38,661 nt of DNA from assembly GCA_002685935.1 (NCBI GenBank), contig NYZD01000083.1, positions 1 through 38,661 of the forward strand, written 5' to 3'. The position numbers and the translations under genes are program-made. This document shows, piece after piece, positions 34,325-38,661 of the stretch. This DNA is from Planctomycetaceae bacterium (GTDB taxonomy: Bacteria; Planctomycetota; Phycisphaerae; Phycisphaerales; Zrk34). Each line of letters begins with the position of its first letter. Within the stretch, counting starts at the first letter, position 1. The notes below the pieces were generated by a model. That model saw only the letters and a program-made list of their open reading frames with translations. It ran no database searches and had not been told where the DNA came from.

Positions 34325-35449
34325 GTGAGCGACGACGCCCCCCGCACCCTCGACCCCGCCCACCTCTCTGTCGCTCCGCACTACGACCCGCAATTCAAAA
34401 CCAACTGGCCGGCATTCTTCGACCGCATGACCGCATGGTGGCACGGCACCCTCCCCGGCCCCATCATCCGCATCCCCATTGCCGACCCTAGTGATCCGCC
34501 TCCGCCCTTGCCCGACGACACCGACTTCCAGGCCCACGCCAACGACGTTGAATCCAGCATTCGCCGGCGAGAACACACCTTCCAATCCACGCGATTCCTC
34601 ACCGATCTGCCCCCGAGCGCCTCGGACTTCATCGGACACGGCATCGCTTCCTATTTCGGCTGTCCGCTTGAGTACCGCCGCGAAACCGTCTGGACCCACC
34701 CTTGTCTCAACGCCATCGACGACCCGATCGACGTCACCCGCTGGCGCACAGATGCCCGTTGGCTCGCCGCCATCGATCGAATCCGATACATGACCAACCG
34801 CGCCGCGCGTCGATACGGCGTCGCCTACTACTTGGGCGGCATCATTCAGGGAATGTCCCTCATGCGCGGCGACGAAGCCTTCCTCATCGACCTCATCGAT
34901 CACCCCAATCACGTCGAATCCCTGCGCGACCGACTCCTCCCCCAGTGGTTTGAAATGGCCGACCAACTCGAAGCGCTGCTTCCCCCCGACGCCGGCCGCT
35001 GGGCGCCCTTCTCCCTCTGGGCCCCCGGTCGATTCGCCTTCCTTGAGTGCGACGTCTCCTGCAATTTCTCACCCGACCACTTCCGCCGATTCGTTGTCCC
35101 CGAACTGCTCGCCATGGTGCGCTGGGCTCCCTACAGCCTCTACCATCTCGACGGGCCCGGCGCCATCCACCACCTCGACGCCCTCCTTGAAATCCCCGAA
35201 CTCGACGCCATCCAATGGATCCGCGGCGACGGCGCCGGCAACGCCCTCGACTGGCTCGACCTGCTCCAGCGCATCCAGGCTGGCGGCAAACGACTCTACG
35301 TCGAATGTCCCCCCGACGAACTTCAGCCCATGCTCGATGCCCTCGATCCCCGCGGCCTGCTCATCACCGTCGACCCGCCCGCCCATCCCGAACAGCTCGA
35401 CGCCCTGCAGCGCATCGCCTCCCAGCACGCAGCCGACCAGAACGACTGA
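34325..35449 (+). CDS. URO-D-superfamily protein, paralogue B
   Basis: A 374-residue TIM-barrel protein clearly related to the 26047 gene: T-A-W-W-H-G-T-L-P-G-P-I-I-R-I-P-I, then G-G-I-I-Q-G-M-S-L-M-R-G-D-E-A-F-L-I-D-L-I-D-H-P, C-D-V-S-C-N-F-S-P-D-H-F-R-R-F-V-V-P-E-L, and Y-H-L-D-G-P-G-A-I-H-H-L-D with L-L-E-I-P-E-L and A-I-Q-W-I-R-G-D-G-A-G-N behind it. As in the relative, H-L-D-G stands where zinc-binding H-x-C is expected in methylcobamide methyltransferases. The D-x-S-C motif is shared by both. The start is GTG 34325, with AAGGATC upstream; the frame is open further up only because it overlaps the membrane-protein gene. It sits between GH127 and the enolase-superfamily gene, with 40 bases to the latter. 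Function unknown; a sugar-linked role is suggested by repeated context. Confidence 0.82.
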   Translation: MSDDAPRTLDPAHLSVAPHYDPQFKTNWPAFFDRMTAWWHGTLPGPIIRIPIADPSDPPPPLPDDTDFQAHANDVESSIRRREHTFQSTRFLTDLPPSASDFIGHGIASYFGCPLEYRRETVWTHPCLNAIDDPIDVTRWRTDARWLAAIDRIRYMTNRAARRYGVAYYLGGIIQGMSLMRGDEAFLIDLIDHPNHVESLRDRLLPQWFEMADQLEALLPPDAGRWAPFSLWAPGRFAFLECDVSCNFSPDHFRRFVVPELLAMVRWAPYSLYHLDGPGAIHHLDALLEIPELDAIQWIRGDGAGNALDWLDLLQRIQAGGKRLYVECPPDELQPMLDALDPRGLLITVDPPAHPEQLDALQRIASQHAADQND

Positions 35450-35489
35450 CCATCCATCACCAACCCCCGCCCCGCGCATGGAGACTTCC

Positions 35490-36752
35490 GTGGACCCATC
35501 AAGCAACTTCAACCCACACTCAAATCCATCGCAACTCAAAATCACCGACCTGCGCGTCGCTCGGCTCGTCGGCCAGCCCATGGACTGCAACGTCCTCCGG
35601 CTCTCCACCAACCAGGGCATCACCGGCTACGGCGAGGCCCGCGACTTCGGCTCCAAAACCTACACCCTCATGCTCAAGAGCCGACTCCTCGGCGAAAACC
35701 CCTGCGACATCGATCGCCTCTTCCGAAAAATCAAGCAGTTCGGACATCACGGCCGACAAGCCGGCGGCGTCTGCGGCATCGAATTGGCCCTCATCGACCT
35801 CGCCGGGAAGGCCTACGGCGTCCCCGCTTACCAACTCGCCGGCGGAAAGTTTCGCGACAAGATCCTCTGCTACGCCGACACCACCTCCTCCCCCGACCCC
35901 ACCCAAATGGCCGCCCACCTCCAACGCCGCATCGACGAGGGTTTCAGATTCCTCAAGATGGATGTCGGCATCGATCTGCTCCGCGATACCCCCGGCGCCC
36001 TCGTCGCGCCCCCCGGCATGCTCGACAACACCGACCTCATGCATCCGTTCACCGGCATCCAGATCACCGACATCGGCATCGACGCCCTTTGCGCCTACGT
36101 CGCCGCCATCCGCGATGCCATCGGCTACGACATCCCCCTCGCCGCCGACCACTTCGGACACCTCGGACTCGAATCCTGCATCCGCCTCGGACGCGCCCTC
36201 GATCAGTTCACCCTCGCCTGGTACGAGGACATGATCCCCTGGCAGTTCACCGATCAATACGTCCGGCTCTCCCGCGCCGTCAACACACCCCTCTGCACCG
36301 GCGAAGATATCTACCTCGCCCAGGGCTTCGCCGACCTGTTCCAACACCGCGCCATCTCAATCGCACACCCCGACCCCATGACCTCCGGCGGCATTCTCGA
36401 AACCAAAAAAATCGGCGACCTCGCCCAGGAACACGGCATCGCCATGGCCCTCCACATGGCCGGCACCCCCATCGCCGTCATGGCCGCCGTCCACTGCGCC
36501 GCCGCCACCGAAAACTGCCTCGCCCTCGAGTTCCATTCCGCCGACCTGCCCTGGTGGTCTGATCTCGTCGAAGGCACCCCCCGCCCACTCGTCCAGGATG
36601 GCCACATCCACGTCCCCGACACCCCCGGCCTCGGCATCACCGCCCTCAACGAAGATCTCATGCGCCAACACCTCAACCCCAACGACCCCGACTTCTTCAA
36701 CCCCACCGACACCTGGAACTCCGAATCATCCCACGATCGCCTCTGGAGCTAG
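35490..36752 (+). CDS. Enolase-superfamily (mandelate racemase/muconate lactonizing) sugar-acid dehydratase
   Basis: A 420-residue member of the mandelate racemase subgroup. The N-terminal capping domain (L-K-I-T-D-L-R-V-A-R, I-T-G-Y-G-E-A-R-D) is followed by the barrel: F-L-K-M-D-V-G-I-D (K-x-D), metal ligands Asp in L-A-A-D-H-F-G-H-L-G, Glu in W-Y-E-D-M-I-P-W and Glu in C-T-G-E-D-I-Y, and a His in M-A-L-H-M-A-G-T-P near the last strands. All metal ligands are present, so it should be active. Related enzymes dehydrate acid sugars or aldarates, or cycloisomerise lactones; the exact substrate cannot be told. GTG 35490 is preferred over ATG 35478 because the G-G-A-G at 35480-35483 is an ideal ribosome site for the GTG. 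It ends the GH127 transcript unit and would suit the step after uronate oxidation. Confidence 0.88.
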   Translation: MDPSSNFNPHSNPSQLKITDLRVARLVGQPMDCNVLRLSTNQGITGYGEARDFGSKTYTLMLKSRLLGENPCDIDRLFRKIKQFGHHGRQAGGVCGIELALIDLAGKAYGVPAYQLAGGKFRDKILCYADTTSSPDPTQMAAHLQRRIDEGFRFLKMDVGIDLLRDTPGALVAPPGMLDNTDLMHPFTGIQITDIGIDALCAYVAAIRDAIGYDIPLAADHFGHLGLESCIRLGRALDQFTLAWYEDMIPWQFTDQYVRLSRAVNTPLCTGEDIYLAQGFADLFQHRAISIAHPDPMTSGGILETKKIGDLAQEHGIAMALHMAGTPIAVMAAVHCAAATENCLALEFHSADLPWWSDLVEGTPRPLVQDGHIHVPDTPGLGITALNEDLMRQHLNPNDPDFFNPTDTWNSESSHDRLWS

Positions 36753-36884
36753 CCTCCATTCCGCACACCGCTCCGTACCCACAACCCCCGACTGGCCAAC
36801 CCCCATTCACCCCGCTATCCTGACAGCTTCAACTAACGCCCACCGATCCGACACGCAATCAAATCAGCCGTCTCAGATCGCCTT

Positions 36885-36900
36885 GGAGCACAGTTGCTCC
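36885..36900 (+). terminator. Short hairpin between dehydratase and helicase genes
   Basis: GGAGCA (36885-36890), CAGT, TGCTCC (36895-36900): perfect 6-bp arms with a 4-base loop, 132 bases after the dehydratase stop and 75 before the helicase start. It has no T-run, so it could be a factor-dependent terminator aid or part of the helicase leader. Confidence 0.3.
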
Positions 36901-36975
36901 GCATCGGACGGTTTACACCCACGCCTATTCGCCGGGGCCGTCACCGTTGCACCTGTTTCACGTAAGGAATCGTTT

Positions 36976-38223
36976 GTGAATTTTGTTGATCTTGGACTCT
37001 CAAATCCCATCCTCCGCGCCGTCGAAGCGCAAGGCTATCACACCGCCACCCCCATCCAGGCCCAGGCCATCCCCCACATCCTCCAGGGACGCGACCTCCT
37101 CGGCTGCGCCCAGACCGGCACCGGCAAAACCGCCGCCTTCGCCCTGCCCATCCTCCATCGACTCGCCGCCGAGCAGCCGCGCAAAAAACGAAAGCTCGCC
37201 CGCGCCCTCGTCCTCGCCCCCAGCCGCGAACTCGCCCAGCAAATCGCCGAGGCCTTCCAAACCTATGGCCAACACCTCGACGTCTTCGGCACCGTCATCT
37301 TCGGCGGCGTCGGACAGGGACCCCAAGTCCAGTCCCTCCAGCGAGGCATCGACATCATCGTCGCCACCCCCGGCCGACTCATCGACCTGATCAACCAGGG
37401 CCACTGCGATCTGTCCGGCATCAACGCGTTCGTCCTCGACGAAGCCGACCGCATGCTCGACATGGGTTTCATGCCCGACATCAAACGCATCATCTCCCAC
37501 CTCCCCGACCGCAAGCAGACCATGCTCTTCTCCGCGACCATGTCTCGCGAGGTCCGCACCATCGCCGACGCCCTCCTGCACAACCCCGCCGAGGTCACCG
37601 TCAAATCCAAAACCGTCGCCATCGACAAGATCGAACACACCGTCTACCACGTCGCCAAACCGCAGAAAGCCGCCCTCCTCGCCGAACTGCTCGATACCCT
37701 CTCGATCAGCCGCGCCATCGTCTTCACCCGCACCAAGCACGGCGCCGACCGCGTCGCAAAACAGATCAAGCGCACCGGCACCGTCGCCGAATCCATCCAC
37801 GGCGACAAAACCCAACAAGCCCGCAACCGCGCCCTCGGCCGCTTCCGATCCGGCAAGGCCCACGTCCTCGTCGCCACCGACATCGCCGCCCGCGGCATCG
37901 ACGTCGACGGCATCTCCCACGTCATCAACTACGACATGTCCCGCTGCGCCGAAAGCCCCCTCCACCGCATCGGACGCACCGCCCGAGCCGGCGCCGACGG
38001 CGCCGCCATCAGCTTCTGCGATCGCGAAGAACTGCCCTACCTCAAAGCCATCGAACGCCTGCTCCGCATCAAGTTCGACGTCGTCGGCCACGCCCCCGTC
38101 TACGCCAAAACCCGCCGCACCGAACCCGCCGTCCACCCCATCGAACGCGCCCACAGCAAATCCAAACCGAGCTTCCACCCCCGCTCCCGCAAACAACGCA
38201 AAGCCCGCCGCGGCAACGCCTGA
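36976..38223 (+). CDS. DEAD-box ATP-dependent RNA helicase (RhlE-like)
   Basis: A 415-residue helicase with the full motif set: F-V-D-L-G-L and the Q motif T-P-I-Q-A-Q-A-I-P, Walker A A-Q-T-G-T-G-K-T, P-S-R-E-L-A-Q-Q, T-P-G-R-L-I-D, D-E-A-D, S-A-T, V-F-T-R-T-K-H-G, A-T-D-I-A-A-R-G-I-D-V and H-R-I-G-R-T-A-R-A-G. A basic Lys/Arg-rich tail (R-K-Q-R-K-A-R-R-G-N-A) should bind RNA. One small oddity is P-L-H-R-I-G where most relatives have Y-V-H-R-I-G. It unwinds RNA in ribosome assembly, decay or cold adaptation. The start is GTG 36976 (V-N-F-V-D-L-G), chosen because AAGGA lies 6 bases before it. The large minus-strand frame at 37000-38262 is an antisense shadow. Confidence 0.95.
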   Translation: MNFVDLGLSNPILRAVEAQGYHTATPIQAQAIPHILQGRDLLGCAQTGTGKTAAFALPILHRLAAEQPRKKRKLARALVLAPSRELAQQIAEAFQTYGQHLDVFGTVIFGGVGQGPQVQSLQRGIDIIVATPGRLIDLINQGHCDLSGINAFVLDEADRMLDMGFMPDIKRIISHLPDRKQTMLFSATMSREVRTIADALLHNPAEVTVKSKTVAIDKIEHTVYHVAKPQKAALLAELLDTLSISRAIVFTRTKHGADRVAKQIKRTGTVAESIHGDKTQQARNRALGRFRSGKAHVLVATDIAARGIDVDGISHVINYDMSRCAESPLHRIGRTARAGADGAAISFCDREELPYLKAIERLLRIKFDVVGHAPVYAKTRRTEPAVHPIERAHSKSKPSFHPRSRKQRKARRGNA

Positions 38224-38400
38224 ACACCCCACGCACCACTTTGCCGGCCGCATGGAAACCACCCGGGCCCAACCCGCGCACGTCCGCCCGCGCCCTGTCA
38301 GCCAATAGCCGGGCCAAGACTTCGACCTGACCCCACCCGAAGGTTACGCGCTCGAAGATCTCTCCCAGTAACGCCTCTCCCGAACAGTCCACCCAACGCC

Positions 38401-38438
38401 ACAGCAGGCGCCCTCACCCGGGCGCCTGCTGTTCTTTT
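38401..38438 (+). terminator. Strong intrinsic terminator
   Basis: Perfect 13-bp arms ACAGCAGGCGCCC (38401-38413) and GGGCGCCTGCTGT (38420-38432) with a 6-base loop, followed by TCTTTT. This is a textbook Rho-independent terminator, 178 bases behind the helicase gene. It separates that gene from the one starting near 38535. Confidence 0.9.
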
Positions 38439-38534
38439 ACCCCCGCGTCCCGTCCCCCTACAATCGCGCCGCGCAATCATCGTTTTCCCGCACCGCGATC
38501 TTCCCGACCAATCCCACCCCTCGGATTCACTGCC

Positions 38535-38661
38535 ATGCCCACCAACTCCGGCCCTCTCGCCCCGCAACTCACCAACCCATCCCCCGATCCCCTCGCTCGC
38601 ATCGCGATGATCTCCCTGCCCGTCCCCTGCCCCGAATCCGAATCACCCGCCCCGCCCCCCA
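38535..38661 (+). CDS. Start of a gene cut by the window edge, possibly a glycosyltransferase
   Basis: An ATG at 38535 opens a frame of 42 codons that runs to the edge without a stop. The segment A-R-I-A-M-I-S-L-P-V-P resembles the first strand of GT-B glycosyltransferases (which often start R-I-A-M-I-S), but the length is too short to be sure. No strong ribosome site precedes it. It lies after a terminator, so it would have its own promoter in 38440-38534. Confidence 0.4.
   Translation, partial: MPTNSGPLAPQLTNPSPDPLARIAMISLPVPCPESESPAPPP

Noticed and set aside
34950-35489. N-terminal extension of the enolase-superfamily gene
   Set aside because: This part overlaps the URO-D-fold gene and reads as Ser/Thr/Pro noise; the ribosome site and family start are at 35490.
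37000-38262. A 420-codon minus-strand frame opposite the DEAD-box helicase
   Set aside because: The helicase is unmistakable; the antisense frame is low-complexity Gly/Asp/Val and a product of G+C bias.
1-38661. tRNA, rRNA, CRISPR array, prophage or complete insertion sequence
   Set aside because: Looked for on both strands; no cloverleaf-like gene, spaced repeats, integrase or transposase was found.

Overview
The window looks like chromosomal DNA of a G+C-rich bacterium of the Planctomycetota (perhaps class Phycisphaerae). The reasons are a secreted PQQ-type propeller with a W-P-Q-F-N-G-P-N-R-D-N start, a secreted repeat protein of the E-W-x-N-P-x-x-G-N-W-T-D type, many unusual glycosidase-like proteins, and clear Shine-Dalgarno sequences. 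Lentisphaerota or Hydrogenedentota are possible alternatives. I saw no tRNA, rRNA, CRISPR array, intact insertion sequence, transporter or dedicated regulator gene.

Layout. (1) 1-917: a secreted protein of unknown function on the minus strand, cut by the window edge. (2) 1.56-4.30 kb: a methyltransferase and a GNAT/class V aminotransferase fusion. Their codon endings differ from the other plus-strand genes. The fusion carries a 4-bp duplication that shifts its frame near the C-terminus, and it abuts the 3' end of an unrelated, glycosidase-like gene (4300-4622), so this looks like an acquired segment. (3) 4.67-12.45 kb: mixed metabolism, with a secreted PQQ propeller, an SDR oxidoreductase, a TauD-type dioxygenase, a TrpB2-like enzyme (frameshifted at its extreme C-terminus), an outer-membrane protein and a class I/II aminotransferase. 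(4) 12.6-36.75 kb: a large sugar-degradation region. It holds a TIM-barrel glycosidase-like protein, an aldo/keto reductase fold that lacks its catalytic residues, a GH95-like enzyme (frameshifted), two GH32/43-like propeller paralogues, a uronate-dehydrogenase-like enzyme, a 1210-aa GATase/TIM-barrel protein, two URO-D-fold paralogues, a sugar isomerase/epimerase, a right-handed beta-helix protein, a secreted repeat protein, a GH127 enzyme, a small two-helix membrane protein and an enolase-superfamily dehydratase. (5) 36.98-38.22 kb: a DEAD-box RNA helicase with a strong terminator behind it, then the start of another gene running off the edge.

How it may work together. Almost none of the sugar enzymes has a signal peptide, so polysaccharide or oligosaccharide breakdown probably happens inside the cell. 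GH127, GH95-like, propeller-type and beta-helix enzymes suggest a complex plant or algal glycan, possibly pectin-like. The uronate-dehydrogenase-like enzyme and the enolase-superfamily dehydratase would fit an oxidative uronate/aldarate route. The most intriguing element is a pair of URO-D-fold proteins, each directly downstream of a different glycosidase. Both have H-L-D-G where corrinoid methyltransferases of this superfamily carry a zinc-binding H-x-C, which points to an undescribed sugar-linked role.

Two window-wide features deserve attention. Three genes are broken at slippage-prone tracts (a GCGA repeat, a C5 run and a GC repeat), with a probable fourth. From about 10 kb on, plus-strand genes end codons in C while minus-strand genes end them in G, so the top strand is persistently C-rich whatever the gene direction.
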